From Kordia sp965283645 (GTDB lineage: Bacteria; Bacteroidota; Bacteroidia; Flavobacteriales; Flavobacteriaceae), in the NCBI RefSeq assembly GCF_965283645.1, contig NZ_CBDIPG010000001.1, positions 4,340,001-4,404,000 on the forward strand: DNA of 64,000 bases. The letters run 5' to 3'. The translations under genes and the position numbers were made by a program. Below the pieces are notes generated by a model that searched no databases, was not told the origin of the DNA, and saw only the letters and a list, made by a program, of their open reading frames with translations. Shown piece after piece: positions 44,645 through 53,575 of this stretch (the stretch's first letter is position 1; each line of letters begins with the position of its first letter).

Positions 44645-45019
44645 ATGCCAACAATTTCACAATTAGTAAGAAAAGGAAGAGCCAAAATAACTAAGAAGAG
44701 TAAATCGGCTGCTTTAGATTCTTGTCCTCAGAGACGTGGAGTTTGTACGCGTGTTTACACGACAACACCAAAAAAACCGAATTCAGCAATGCGTAAAGTT
44801 GCAAGGGTTCGTTTAACAAATGGTAATGAAGTAAACGCATACATTCCAGGAGAAGGACACAATCTACAAGAGCACTCGATAGTATTAGTTAGAGGTGGAA
44901 GGGTAAAAGATTTACCAGGAGTTAGATATCACATCGTTCGTGGAGCTTTAGACACCGCTGGTGTAGAAGGTAGAACACAACGTAGATCTAAGTACGGTGC
45001 AAAACGCCCAAAGAAGTAA
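44645..45019 (+). CDS. rpsL: 30S ribosomal protein S12
   Basis: 124 residues, full length. The decoding-site loops are intact: TTTPKKPNSAMRK with lysines 43 and 44, and RVKDLPGVRY with K88 and D89, the latter being the beta-methylthiolation site. None of the usual streptomycin-resistance substitutions (K43 or K88 changes) is seen. First gene of the superoperon. Confidence 0.98.
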   Translation: MPTISQLVRKGRAKITKKSKSAALDSCPQRRGVCTRVYTTTPKKPNSAMRKVARVRLTNGNEVNAYIPGEGHNLQEHSIVLVRGGRVKDLPGVRYHIVRGALDTAGVEGRTQRRSKYGAKRPKK

Positions 45020-45043
45020 TTTAAAAACTTTTAATGTAAAGAC

Positions 45044-45520
45044 ATGAGAAAAAGTAAGGCGAAAAAAAGACCTCTTTTACCAGATCCAAAATTTAACGAT
45101 CAATTAGTGACACGTTTCGTGAACAATCTAATGTGGGACGGTAAAAAGTCAGTAGCATTCAAAATTTTCTATGATGCAATTGCTATTGTAGATGAAAAGA
45201 AGACAGACGAAGAAAAATCAGCTTTAGAAATTTGGAAAGAAGCATTATCTAATGTAATGCCACACGTAGAAGTTCGCTCACGTAGAGTTGGTGGAGCTAC
45301 ATTCCAAATTCCAATGCAAATTAGACCAGATAGAAAAGTATCTATTGCTATGAAATGGTTAATTAGCTATTCACGTAAAAGAAACGAGAAGTCAATGGCT
45401 TTAAAATTAGCTTCTGAAGTATTAGCTGCGGCTAAAGAAGAAGGTGCGGCAGTTAAAAAGAGAGTTGATACTCACAAGATGGCTGAAGCAAATAAAGCAT
45501 TCTCACATTTTAGATTTTAA
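45044..45520 (+). CDS. rpsG: 30S ribosomal protein S7
   Basis: 158 residues with the S7 core (LWDGKKSVAFKIFYDA and RRVGGATFQIP). S7 nucleates the 3' head domain of 16S rRNA and in many bacteria also represses the str operon. The rpsL-rpsG spacer here is only 24 bases, so the E. coli-type S7 regulatory site in a long rpsL-rpsG gap is absent. Confidence 0.98.
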   Translation: MRKSKAKKRPLLPDPKFNDQLVTRFVNNLMWDGKKSVAFKIFYDAIAIVDEKKTDEEKSALEIWKEALSNVMPHVEVRSRRVGGATFQIPMQIRPDRKVSIAMKWLISYSRKRNEKSMALKLASEVLAAAKEEGAAVKKRVDTHKMAEANKAFSHFRF

Positions 45521-45538
45521 TCAGACACAACTTAAGAA

Positions 45539-47671
45539 ATGGCTAGAGATTTAAAATATACTAGAAATATCGGTATCGCTGCTCACATTGATGCTGGTAA
45601 AACAACTACTACAGAACGTGTATTGTATTATACGGGTGTAAGTCATAAAATTGGAGAAGTGCACGATGGTGCGGCAACAATGGACTGGATGGAGCAAGAG
45701 CAAGAACGTGGTATTACTATTACGTCTGCTGCTACAACATGTACATGGCAATTTCCAACAGAAAATGGGAAGCCAACTGATGACGCTAAAGGATATCATT
45801 TCAATATTATTGATACTCCAGGTCACGTTGATTTTACGGTGGAAGTAAACCGTTCATTACGTGTATTGGATGGGTTAGTTTTCTTATTTAGTGCAGTTGA
45901 TGGTGTTGAGCCACAATCTGAAACTAACTGGAGACTTGCTGATAATTACAAAGTTCCAAGAATTGGATTTGTAAACAAGATGGATCGTCAAGGTTCTAAC
46001 TTCTCTATGGTTTGTAAGCAAGTGAAAGAAATGTTAGGTTCTAACGCTGTGCAAATCGTATTACCAATTGGAGAAGAAATGGACTTTAAAGGTATTGTTG
46101 ACTTGGTGAAAAACCGTGCTATTGTTTGGCATGATGAAACACAAGGAGCTACTTTTGATGTTATTGACATTCCAGAAGAATTAAAAGAAGAAGCTGCTGA
46201 AGCTCGTGCTTTATTAATTGAAGAGGTTGCGACGTATGACGAGAACTTGTTAGAAAAGTTCATGGAAGATGAAAACTCTATCACTGAAGAAGAAGTTCAT
46301 GCTGCATTAAGAGCTGCTGTAATGGACATGGCAATCATTCCAATGATTTGTGGTTCTGCGTTTAAAAACAAAGGAGTTCAATTCTTGTTAGATGCTGTTT
46401 GTCGTTACTTGCCTTCGCCTTTAGATAAAGAAGATATAAAAGGTACAGATCCTGATACAGGAGATGTAATAACACGTAAGCCAGATGTAAAAGAGCCTTT
46501 CGCTGCATTAGCATTTAAAATTGCAACAGATCCTTTTGTAGGTCGTTTAGCATTTTTCCGTGCATATTCAGGAAGATTAGATGCTGGTTCTTATGTGTTA
46601 AATAATCGTTCAGGTAAAAAAGAACGTATCTCACGTATCTATCAAATGCACTCTAATAAACAAAATGCAATCGATTATATCGAAGCAGGAGATATTGGAG
46701 CGGCTGTAGGTTTTAAGAGTATCAAAACTGGAGATACACTTTCTGATGAAAAGAATCCAATTATTTTGGAATCTATGGACTTCCCTGATCCAGTAATTGG
46801 TATCGCGGTTGAGCCTAAGACAAAAGCAGATGTTGATAAATTAGGTATCGCTTTAGGTAAACTAGCTGAAGAAGATCCTACATTCACAGTGAAAACTGAT
46901 GAAGCGTCAGGTCAAACTATTATCTCAGGAATGGGAGAGCTTCACTTGGATATTATTGTAGATCGTTTAAGACGTGAATTCAAAGTTGAAGTAAACCAAG
47001 GTGAGCCTCAAGTAGAATACAAAGAAGCACTAACGAAATTAGCGCAACACAGAGAAACATATAAGAAACAATCTGGTGGACGTGGTAAGTTTGGAGACAT
47101 TGTTTTCGAAATGAGTCCAGTAGATGAAGATTTCGAAGGAACTGGATTGCAATTTGTTGATCAAATTAAAGGTGGTCGTATTCCTAAGGAATTTATCCCT
47201 TCAGTTGAAAAAGGATTTGCAACAGCAATGTTGAATGGTCCTTTAGCAGGATTCGAAATGGATTCTATGAAGATTGTCTTAAAGGATGGATCTTTCCACC
47301 CTGTAGATTCTGATGCATTATCATTTGAATTGGCAGCAAAAATGGGTTACAAAGCAGCGGCAAAAGCAGCTGGAGCTAAAATCCTTGAGCCAATTATGAA
47401 ATTAGAAGTATTAACTCCAGAAGAAAACATGGGAGATATTGTTGGTGACCTTAACCGTCGTCGTGGACAAGTATCTGATATGTCTGATAGAGCTGGTTCT
47501 AAAGTTGTAAAAGCTACAGTGCCATTATCTGAAATGTTTGGATATGTTACTTCGTTAAGAACTTTATCGTCAGGTAGAGCAACTTCAACGATGGAATTCT
47601 CTCATTATGCAGAAACTCCTTCTAATATTTCTGAAGAAGTAATTGCTAAATCAAAAGGTGTAACTGCTTAA
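45539..47671 (+). CDS. fusA: Elongation factor G
   Basis: 710 residues. GTPase motifs are intact: AHIDAGKT (15-22), DTPGH (92-96) and NKMD (146-149). It drives translocation and ribosome recycling. In contrast to many bacteria it is followed not by tuf but directly by rpsJ after 10 bases, joining the str and S10 clusters. Confidence 0.98.
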   Translation: MARDLKYTRNIGIAAHIDAGKTTTTERVLYYTGVSHKIGEVHDGAATMDWMEQEQERGITITSAATTCTWQFPTENGKPTDDAKGYHFNIIDTPGHVDFTVEVNRSLRVLDGLVFLFSAVDGVEPQSETNWRLADNYKVPRIGFVNKMDRQGSNFSMVCKQVKEMLGSNAVQIVLPIGEEMDFKGIVDLVKNRAIVWHDETQGATFDVIDIPEELKEEAAEARALLIEEVATYDENLLEKFMEDENSITEEEVHAALRAAVMDMAIIPMICGSAFKNKGVQFLLDAVCRYLPSPLDKEDIKGTDPDTGDVITRKPDVKEPFAALAFKIATDPFVGRLAFFRAYSGRLDAGSYVLNNRSGKKERISRIYQMHSNKQNAIDYIEAGDIGAAVGFKSIKTGDTLSDEKNPIILESMDFPDPVIGIAVEPKTKADVDKLGIALGKLAEEDPTFTVKTDEASGQTIISGMGELHLDIIVDRLRREFKVEVNQGEPQVEYKEALTKLAQHRETYKKQSGGRGKFGDIVFEMSPVDEDFEGTGLQFVDQIKGGRIPKEFIPSVEKGFATAMLNGPLAGFEMDSMKIVLKDGSFHPVDSDALSFELAAKMGYKAAAKAAGAKILEPIMKLEVLTPEENMGDIVGDLNRRRGQVSDMSDRAGSKVVKATVPLSEMFGYVTSLRTLSSGRATSTMEFSHYAETPSNISEEVIAKSKGVTA

Positions 47672-47681
47672 AACTAAGAAA

Positions 47682-47987
47682 ATGAGTCAAAAAATTAGAA
47701 TAAAATTAAAATCATACGATCATAACTTAGTTGACAAGTCAGCTGAGAAAATCGTAAAAACAGTAAAAACTACAGGTGCTGTAGTAACGGGACCAATTCC
47801 ATTACCAACGCACAAAAAAATCTTTACTGTATTACGTTCTCCACACGTAAACAAGAAATCAAGAGAGCAATTTCAATTAAGTTCTTACAAGAGACTGTTA
47901 GATATCTATAGTTCTTCTTCAAAGACAATTGATGCGCTTATGAAACTTGAATTGCCAAGTGGTGTTGAAGTAGAGATCAAAGTGTGA
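47682..47987 (+). CDS. rpsJ: 30S ribosomal protein S10
   Basis: 101 residues, beginning MSQKIRIKLKSYDH, with the TGPIPLPTHKK loop. Besides its place in the 30S head, S10 is the NusE antitermination factor. It is separated from rplC by a 154-base gap with hairpins and a terminator-like stem, unlike the tight spacing elsewhere in the operon. Confidence 0.98.
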   Translation: MSQKIRIKLKSYDHNLVDKSAEKIVKTVKTTGAVVTGPIPLPTHKKIFTVLRSPHVNKKSREQFQLSSYKRLLDIYSSSSKTIDALMKLELPSGVEVEIKV

Positions 47988-47997
47988 TCATAAAAAA

Positions 47998-48016
47998 CTA
48001 AAAGGGAATCTTTTAG
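47998..48016 (+). promoter_or_regulatory. Hairpin after rpsJ
   Basis: CTAAAAG-GGAAT-CTTTTAG is a perfect 7-pair stem 10 bases after the rpsJ stop. It is the first of the structures in the rpsJ-rplC gap and might block 3' decay or form part of an attenuator. Confidence 0.5.
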
Positions 48017-48020
48017 TAAC

Positions 48021-48074
48021 ATGTCCAGAGCGTTTCGCAAAGGAAAAATGGAAAAATACATCAAACAGGGTTGA
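48021..48074 (+). CDS. Putative 17-residue leader peptide before rplC
   Basis: The ORF runs from ATG at 48021 to TGA at 48072-48074 and encodes MSRAFRKGKMEKYIKQG, rich in Lys/Arg (7 of 17). Its stop codon falls inside the 5' arm region of the terminator hairpin, a layout seen in ribosome-mediated attenuators. Chance occurrence is possible; no recognisable ribosome-binding site precedes it. Confidence 0.3.
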   Translation: MSRAFRKGKMEKYIKQG

Positions 48075-48095
48075 AGTATTTGACCCTGTTTTTTT
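48063..48095 (+). terminator. Intrinsic terminator or attenuator between rpsJ and rplC
   Basis: AACAGGGT (48064-48071) pairs with ACCCTGTT (48083-48090) over an 11-base loop, and five more T residues follow to 48095. It has the shape of a Rho-independent terminator in the middle of an operon, so partial termination or regulated read-through is expected. Confidence 0.75.
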
Positions 48096-48141
48096 AAGGC
48101 TTTAAGATAAAGCAAATAATAATTAATTTAAATTAATAAAT

Positions 48142-48759
48142 ATGTCTGGGTTAATCGGAAAAAAAATCGGCATGACTAGCATCTTTGACGAGAATGGAAA
48201 AAACATTCCATGTACAGTTATTGAAGCAGGTCCTTGTGTCGTTACCCAAGTCAGAACCAATGAGGTTGACGGGTATGAAGCTCTTCAACTTGGTTTCGAT
48301 GACAAGGCAGAAAAACGTGCTTCAAAAGCGGCTAATGGTCACTTTAAAAAAGCAGGTACTTCGCCTAAATACAAAGTTGTTGAATTCCAAGGATTTGAAG
48401 AAGATTATAAATTAGGAGACAGTATCACTGTAGATCACTTTGAAGAAGGTGAATTTGTAGATGTTGCTGGTACTTCAAAAGGTAAAGGATTCCAAGGGGT
48501 TGTAAAGCGTCACGGATTTGCTGGAGTTGGTCAAGCTACTCACGGGCAGCATAACCGTCTTAGAGCACCAGGATCTATTGGAGCTGCTTCTTACCCTGCA
48601 CGTGTATTCAAAGGAATGCGTATGGCAGGAAGAATGGGTGGAGAAAAAGTGAAAGTTCAAAATTTAAGAGTTTTAAAAGTTGTTCCTGAGAAGAACTTGA
48701 TAGTTGTCAAAGGATGTGTTCCTGGGCACAAAAACGCTTATGTAATCGTTCAGAAGTAA
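48142..48759 (+). CDS. rplC: 50S ribosomal protein L3
   Basis: 205 residues starting MSGLIGKKIGMTSIFDENGK, with the conserved loop KRHGFAGVGQATHGQHNRLR that reaches the peptidyl-transferase centre. L3 begins 50S assembly. Its stop codon overlaps the rplD start by one base (TAATG). Confidence 0.98.
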   Translation: MSGLIGKKIGMTSIFDENGKNIPCTVIEAGPCVVTQVRTNEVDGYEALQLGFDDKAEKRASKAANGHFKKAGTSPKYKVVEFQGFEEDYKLGDSITVDHFEEGEFVDVAGTSKGKGFQGVVKRHGFAGVGQATHGQHNRLRAPGSIGAASYPARVFKGMRMAGRMGGEKVKVQNLRVLKVVPEKNLIVVKGCVPGHKNAYVIVQK

Positions 48760-49388
48760 TGGAAATAGCAGTTTTAGATTTAAACGGAAAAGAAACAGGT
48801 AGAAAGGTGAACCTTTCTGACGCTGTTTACGCTATAGAGCCAAATGATCATGCAGTTTACTTAGACGTGAAGCAATATCTTGCGAATCAAAGACAAGGAA
48901 CGCACAAGGCTAAAGAAAGAGCTGAGATCGTAGGTAGTACTAGAAAGATTAAAAAACAAAAAGGTACTGGTACGGCTAGAGCAGGTAGTATTAAAAACCC
49001 TTTATTTAAAGGTGGAGGTAGAGTTTTTGGTCCAAGACCAAGAAGTTATTCTCAGAAATTGAATAAAAATGTAAAGAGATTGGCTAGAAAATCAGCTCTT
49101 ACATTAAAAGCAAAAAGCGAGTCAATCATCGTAATTGAAGACTTTAATTTTGACGCTCCTAAAACTAAAAATTTCATCAATGTGTTGAAGGCTTTAGGTT
49201 TAGATAGTAAAAAATCGCTATTTGTGTTGGGTGATTCAAATAATAATGTATATTTGTCGTCACGTAATTTGAAAACCTCTGAGGTTTTAACTAGCTCAGA
49301 ATTAAGCACTTATAAAATTGTACACGCGAATAGCGTTGTTCTTTTTGAAGGTGCATTAGAAGGAATTGAGTCAAATTTAAGTAAATAA
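48759..49388 (+). CDS. rplD: 50S ribosomal protein L4
   Basis: 209 residues. The ATG at 48759 overlapping the rplC stop is chosen; an upstream in-frame ATG at 48714 lies inside rplC. The extended exit-tunnel loop is recognisable as KKQKGTGTARAGS...KGGGRVFGPRPRSY. In other bacteria L4 represses its own S10 operon at the leader, which is of interest given the attenuator-like element upstream of rplC. Confidence 0.98.
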   Translation: MEIAVLDLNGKETGRKVNLSDAVYAIEPNDHAVYLDVKQYLANQRQGTHKAKERAEIVGSTRKIKKQKGTGTARAGSIKNPLFKGGGRVFGPRPRSYSQKLNKNVKRLARKSALTLKAKSESIIVIEDFNFDAPKTKNFINVLKALGLDSKKSLFVLGDSNNNVYLSSRNLKTSEVLTSSELSTYKIVHANSVVLFEGALEGIESNLSK

Positions 49389-49396
49389 GGAACCAA

Positions 49397-49687
49397 ATGA
49401 GCATCTTAATAAAGCCAGTTGTAACTGAAAAAGCTACCGCTGATAGTGAATTGAATAATCGTTACACTTTCTTAGTAAATGTAAATGCTAATAAAGTTGA
49501 GATTAAGAAAACTATAGAGGCTACTTATGGGGTTTCTGTAGAGAAAGTTCGTACTATGAATTACGGACCTGATAGAAAAGTACGCTTCACCAAAACTGGA
49601 ATCCAGCATGGGAAGACTAACGCAACAAAAAAAGCGGTAGTTGATGTAGCGGAAGGAGATATTATTGATTTTTATAGCAATATATAA
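49397..49687 (+). CDS. rplW: 50S ribosomal protein L23
   Basis: 96 residues with the start ILIKPVVTEKAT and the core YTFLVNVNANKVEIKKTIE. L23 sits at the tunnel exit and is the docking site for trigger factor and SRP. Spaced 8 bases from rplD. Confidence 0.97.
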   Translation: MSILIKPVVTEKATADSELNNRYTFLVNVNANKVEIKKTIEATYGVSVEKVRTMNYGPDRKVRFTKTGIQHGKTNATKKAVVDVAEGDIIDFYSNI

Positions 49688-49700
49688 GTAAAGACAAAAA

Positions 49701-50525
49701 ATGTCAGTAAGAAAATTAAAACCAATTACACCAGCTCAGCGTTTTAGAGTAGTCAATGGATTCGATGCCATCACTACTGATAAGCCGGAAAAGAGTTTAC
49801 TCGTACCGAAAAAGAGATCTGGTGGTAGAAACAATCAAGGAAAAATGACCATGCGTTACATCGGAGGTGGTCATAAGAAAAGATATCGTATTATCGATTT
49901 CAAAAGAGACAAAAAAGAAGTTTCTGCTGAAGTAAAATCGATTGAGTATGATCCAAATAGAACTGCTTTCATCGCATTAGTACAGTATGCTGATGGTGAA
50001 AAACGTTATATCATCGCTCAAAATGGTTTGAAAGTAGGACAATCTGTTGTTTCAGGAGAGCAAGTTGCTCCAGAAATCGGAAATACAATGCCTTTGGCTA
50101 ACATTCCTTTAGGAACTATTATTTCTTGTGTTGAATTACGTCCAGGACAAGGAGCTGTTATGGCTCGTAGTGCAGGAGCATTCGCTCAATTAATGGCACG
50201 TGATGGAAAGTATGCTACAATCAAGTTGCCTTCAGGTGAAACTAGATTGGTAATGGCTAACTGTTTAGCAACAATAGGAGCTATCTCTAACTCTGACCAC
50301 CAGTTATTAGTATCTGGTAAAGCAGGTAGAGGAAGATGGTTAGGTAGAAGACCAAGAACTAGACCAGTAGTAATGAACCCTGTTGATCACCCAATGGGTG
50401 GTGGAGAAGGTAAATCTTCTGGAGGACACCCAAGATCAAGAAACGGAATTCCAGCTAAAGGATACCGTACAAGATCTAAGACGAAAGCAAGTAATAAGTA
50501 TATCATAGAACGTAGAAAGAAATAA
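49701..50525 (+). CDS. rplB: 50S ribosomal protein L2
   Basis: 274 residues with the OB and SH3-like domains (RNNQGKMTMRYIGGGHKKRYR) and the functionally essential C-terminal NPVDHPMGGGEGKSSGGHPR containing the conserved His. It helps form the peptidyl-transferase centre. Confidence 0.98.
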   Translation: MSVRKLKPITPAQRFRVVNGFDAITTDKPEKSLLVPKKRSGGRNNQGKMTMRYIGGGHKKRYRIIDFKRDKKEVSAEVKSIEYDPNRTAFIALVQYADGEKRYIIAQNGLKVGQSVVSGEQVAPEIGNTMPLANIPLGTIISCVELRPGQGAVMARSAGAFAQLMARDGKYATIKLPSGETRLVMANCLATIGAISNSDHQLLVSGKAGRGRWLGRRPRTRPVVMNPVDHPMGGGEGKSSGGHPRSRNGIPAKGYRTRSKTKASNKYIIERRKK

Positions 50526-50528
50526 GAC

Positions 50529-50807
50529 ATGGCAAGATCATTAAAAAAAGGACCTTACGTTCACTATAGTTTAGATAAAAAAGTTCAACAAAATGTTGAG
50601 TCAGGAAAGAAAGCTGTGATCAAAACTTGGTCAAGAGCATCTATGATTACTCCAGATTTCGTTGGTCAAACTATTGCTGTGCATAACGGTCGTCAATTCG
50701 TTCCTGTATATGTTACAGAAAACATGGTAGGACATAAATTAGGAGAATTTTCGCCAACAAGATCATTTAGAGGTCACGCTGGTGCAAAAAATAAAGGAAA
50801 AAAATAA
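50529..50807 (+). CDS. rpsS: 30S ribosomal protein S19
   Basis: 92 residues, starting MARSLKKGPYVHYSL and ending in the usual FSPTRSFRGHAG segment. It binds the 30S head with S13. Only 3 bases after rplB. Confidence 0.98.
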   Translation: MARSLKKGPYVHYSLDKKVQQNVESGKKAVIKTWSRASMITPDFVGQTIAVHNGRQFVPVYVTENMVGHKLGEFSPTRSFRGHAGAKNKGKK

Positions 50808-50816
50808 TAAGAAGCT

Positions 50817-51224
50817 ATGGGAGTTCGTAAAAGAGAAAGAGCAGAGCAAATCAAAGAGGCTAAGAAAAGCATAGCCTTTGCAAAGTTGAATAACTGCCCT
50901 ACTTCGCCAAGAAAAATGCGCTTAGTAGCGGATTTAGTAAGAGGTAAGAAAGTAGAAATAGCGCTTCATATATTAAAATTCAGTCAAAAAGAAGCATCAC
51001 GTCGTTTAGAGAAATTATTGTTGTCTGCAATCGCAAACTGGCAAGCTAAAAACGAAGATGCAAGCGTTGAAGAAGCTGAATTATTTGTAAAAGAGATCAG
51101 GGTTGATGGTGGAAGTATGTTAAAAAGACTTCGTCCAGCGCCTCAAGGTCGTGCACATAGAATAAGAAAACGTTCCAACCATGTTACATTGGTATTAGGA
51201 GCTAATAATAACACACAAAGTTAA
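50817..51224 (+). CDS. rplV: 50S ribosomal protein L22
   Basis: 135 residues. The core NNCPTSPRKMRLVADLVRGK and the tunnel-lining beta-hairpin SMLKRLRPAPQGRAHRIRKRSNH are present, without the known macrolide-resistance deletions. It has a slightly extended N-terminus (MGVRKRERAEQIKEAK) as is usual in this phylum. Confidence 0.97.
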   Translation: MGVRKRERAEQIKEAKKSIAFAKLNNCPTSPRKMRLVADLVRGKKVEIALHILKFSQKEASRRLEKLLLSAIANWQAKNEDASVEEAELFVKEIRVDGGSMLKRLRPAPQGRAHRIRKRSNHVTLVLGANNNTQS

Positions 51225-51234
51225 GATAGGAAGT

Positions 51235-51957
51235 ATGGGACAAAAGACAAATCCAATCGGAAATCGCCTTGGTATCATCAGAGGATGGGAATCTAACTGG
51301 TACGGAGGTAATGACTACGGAGATAAGCTTGCTGAGGACGATAAAATCAGAAAGTATATCCATGCTCGTTTATCTAAAGCTAGTGTATCTAGAGTAATCA
51401 TTGAGCGCACACTTAAACTTGTAACCGTTACTATCACGACGGCTCGCCCAGGTATCATTATTGGTAAGGGTGGTCAAGAGGTAGACAAGTTAAAAGAAGA
51501 GCTTAAGAAGATTACAGGTAAAGAAGTACAGATCAATATCTTTGAAATTAAGAGACCTGAACTTGATGCAAACTTAGTTGCAGCTAGTATTGCTCGTCAA
51601 ATCGAAAACAGAATTTCGTATAGAAGAGCTATCAAAATGGCTATCGCTGCTGCAATGCGTATGAATGCTGAAGGTATTAAAGTGCAAATTTCTGGACGTT
51701 TAAACGGAGCAGAAATGGCACGATCAGAATCTTATAAAGATGGTCGTATTCCTTTATCAACTTTCAGAGCAGATATCGATTATGCATTACACGAATCTCA
51801 CACTACATATGGTAGATTGGGAGTAAAAGTATGGATAATGAAAGGTGAGGTTTACGGAAAAAGAGAATTATCTCCATTAGTTGGAATGGCTAAAAAACAG
51901 TCAGGAAAAGGTGGAAACAATTCAGGTGGAAAAGGAAAATCTCGTCGTAGAAAGTAA
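51235..51957 (+). CDS. rpsC: 30S ribosomal protein S3
   Basis: 240 residues, starting MGQKTNPIGNRLGIIRGWES, with the KH motif IIIGKGGQEVDKL and the C-terminal domain KVWIMKGEVYGKRE. Lines the mRNA entry channel. It ends in a basic Gly-Lys-Arg tail. Confidence 0.98.
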   Translation: MGQKTNPIGNRLGIIRGWESNWYGGNDYGDKLAEDDKIRKYIHARLSKASVSRVIIERTLKLVTVTITTARPGIIIGKGGQEVDKLKEELKKITGKEVQINIFEIKRPELDANLVAASIARQIENRISYRRAIKMAIAAAMRMNAEGIKVQISGRLNGAEMARSESYKDGRIPLSTFRADIDYALHESHTTYGRLGVKVWIMKGEVYGKRELSPLVGMAKKQSGKGGNNSGGKGKSRRRK

Positions 51958-51977
51958 TTTTTTAAAGGTAAAGAACA

Positions 51978-52397
51978 ATGTTACAGCCAAAAAGAACAAA
52001 ATATCGTAAAGTACAGAAAGGGCGTATGAAAGGGAACTCAGGAAGAGGTCACTTGCTTTCGAACGGTATGTTTGGTATTAAATCATTAGATTCAAATTTT
52101 TTGACATCTCGTCAAATTGAAGCAGCCCGTGTTGCGGCAACTCGTTTCATGAAAAGAGAAGGTCAATTATGGATTAAGGTTTTTCCAGACAAGCCAATTA
52201 CAAAGAAGCCATTAGAAGTACGTATGGGTAAAGGTAAAGGTGCGCCAGAATACTGGGCAGCTGTTGTAAAACCTGGAAGAATAATTTTTGAAGTAGGTGG
52301 TGTTCCTATGGGAGTTGCCAAAGAAGCGTTACGCTTAGCCGCTCAAAAATTACCAGTTAAAACTAAGTTTATTGTAGCTCGAGATTTCGAAGCTTAA
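51978..52397 (+). CDS. rplP: 50S ribosomal protein L16
   Basis: 139 residues, beginning MLQPKRTKYRKVQKGRMKG, with the conserved RxxxPxxGKGKG-like RMGKGKGAPEYWAAVVKPG loop near the A-site tRNA elbow. Full length. Confidence 0.98.
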   Translation: MLQPKRTKYRKVQKGRMKGNSGRGHLLSNGMFGIKSLDSNFLTSRQIEAARVAATRFMKREGQLWIKVFPDKPITKKPLEVRMGKGKGAPEYWAAVVKPGRIIFEVGGVPMGVAKEALRLAAQKLPVKTKFIVARDFEA

Positions 52398-52410
52398 TTT
52401 TTAATAAGTT

Positions 52411-52602
52411 ATGAAACAATCAGAAATTAAAGAATTATCTGTAGCTGAGTTACAAGAGAAATTGAAGGAGTCTAAAAAAAGCTACGCTGATTTAAAATTT
52501 GCAAATGCTATTTCTCCTCTAGAAAATCCAATTCAGTTGCGATTTGCGAGAAGAACAGTTGCTAGAATAGCTACTGAACTAACTAAAAGAGAATTGCAAT
52601 AA
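52411..52602 (+). CDS. rpmC: 50S ribosomal protein L29
   Basis: 63 residues, a helical hairpin starting MKQSEIKELSVAELQEKL with the conserved RFARRTVARIATEL helix. Located at the tunnel exit beside L23. Confidence 0.96.
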   Translation: MKQSEIKELSVAELQEKLKESKKSYADLKFANAISPLENPIQLRFARRTVARIATELTKRELQ

Positions 52603-52620
52603 ATTGAATTCTACTGACAG

Positions 52621-52878
52621 ATGGAAAAAAGAAATTTAAGAAAAGAGAGAATAGGTGTTGTTACTAGCAATAAAATGACGAAATCAATCGTCGTTTCAGA
52701 AGTAAAACGAGTAAAGCATCCTATGTACGGAAAGTTCGTGTTAAAAACAAAGAAATATGTTGCACACGACGAAAAGAACGATTGTAACATTGGTGATACA
52801 GTAAAAATAATGGAAACACGTCCATTGAGTAAAACCAAATGTTGGAGATTAGTTGAAATCATTTCAAGAGCTAAATAA
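52621..52878 (+). CDS. rpsQ: 30S ribosomal protein S17
   Basis: 85 residues with the OB fold, GVVTSNKMTKSIVVSEVKRVKHPMYGK, and the usual GDTVKIMETRPLSKTK segment. A primary 16S rRNA binder. Confidence 0.98.
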   Translation: MEKRNLRKERIGVVTSNKMTKSIVVSEVKRVKHPMYGKFVLKTKKYVAHDEKNDCNIGDTVKIMETRPLSKTKCWRLVEIISRAK

Positions 52879-52880
52879 TT

Positions 52881-53249
52881 ATGTTACAGCAAGAATCAAG
52901 ATTAAAAGTAGCAGATAACACGGGAGCTAAAGAAGTTTTAACTATTCGTGTATTAGGCGGAACAAAAAGACGATATGCTTCAGTTGGAGACAAAATTGTT
53001 GTAACTGTAAAAGATGCAACTCCTAACGGAAGTATCAAGAAAGGACAAGTTTCTACAGCAGTTGTTGTACGTACTAAGAAAGAAGTAAGAAGACCAGACG
53101 GATCTTATATTAGATTTGATGATAATGCTTGTGTTCTCTTAAACCCAACAGGGGAAATGAGAGGTACACGTGTTTTCGGACCGGTTGCAAGAGAACTTCG
53201 TGATAAACAATTCATGAAAATTGTATCATTAGCACCAGAGGTACTTTAA
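52881..53249 (+). CDS. rplN: 50S ribosomal protein L14
   Basis: 122 residues, starting MLQQESRLKVADNTGAKE, with the conserved FDDNACVLLN and RGTRVFGPVARELR. It forms an inter-subunit bridge and is the binding site of the silencing factor RsfS. Two bases after rpsQ. Confidence 0.98.
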   Translation: MLQQESRLKVADNTGAKEVLTIRVLGGTKRRYASVGDKIVVTVKDATPNGSIKKGQVSTAVVVRTKKEVRRPDGSYIRFDDNACVLLNPTGEMRGTRVFGPVARELRDKQFMKIVSLAPEVL

Positions 53250-53261
53250 TACATTATTAAG

Positions 53262-53573
53262 ATGACAAAATTAAAGATAAAATCAGGAGATACAGTTCGA
53301 GTAATTGCTGGAGACCATAAAGGTTCTGAAGGTAAAGTGCTTACTGTTCTTCGTGAAAAAAACAAAGCGATCGTTGAAGGCGTAAATATGGTATCTAAGC
53401 ATCAAAAGCCTAGTGCTCAAAACCCTCAAGGTGGAATCGTTAAAAAAGAAGCGCCTATCCAAGTATCTAACCTATCTTTGTTAACTTCAAAAGGAGAAAC
53501 AACAAGAGTAGGATATAGAATGGAAGGAGACAAGAAAGTAAGGTTTTCTAAAAAATCTAATGAAGTAATATAG
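53262..53573 (+). CDS. rplX: 50S ribosomal protein L24
   Basis: 103 residues with the KOW motif (SGDTVRVIAGDHKGSEGKVL) and the NMVSKHQKPS loop. An early 50S assembly protein. Confidence 0.98.
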   Translation: MTKLKIKSGDTVRVIAGDHKGSEGKVLTVLREKNKAIVEGVNMVSKHQKPSAQNPQGGIVKKEAPIQVSNLSLLTSKGETTRVGYRMEGDKKVRFSKKSNEVI

Positions 53574-53575
53574 TT

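Noticed and set aside
48714..48758. Upstream in-frame ATG extending L4 by 15 residues
   Set aside because: It lies within the rplC coding end; the ATG overlapping the rplC stop gives the standard L4 N-terminus.
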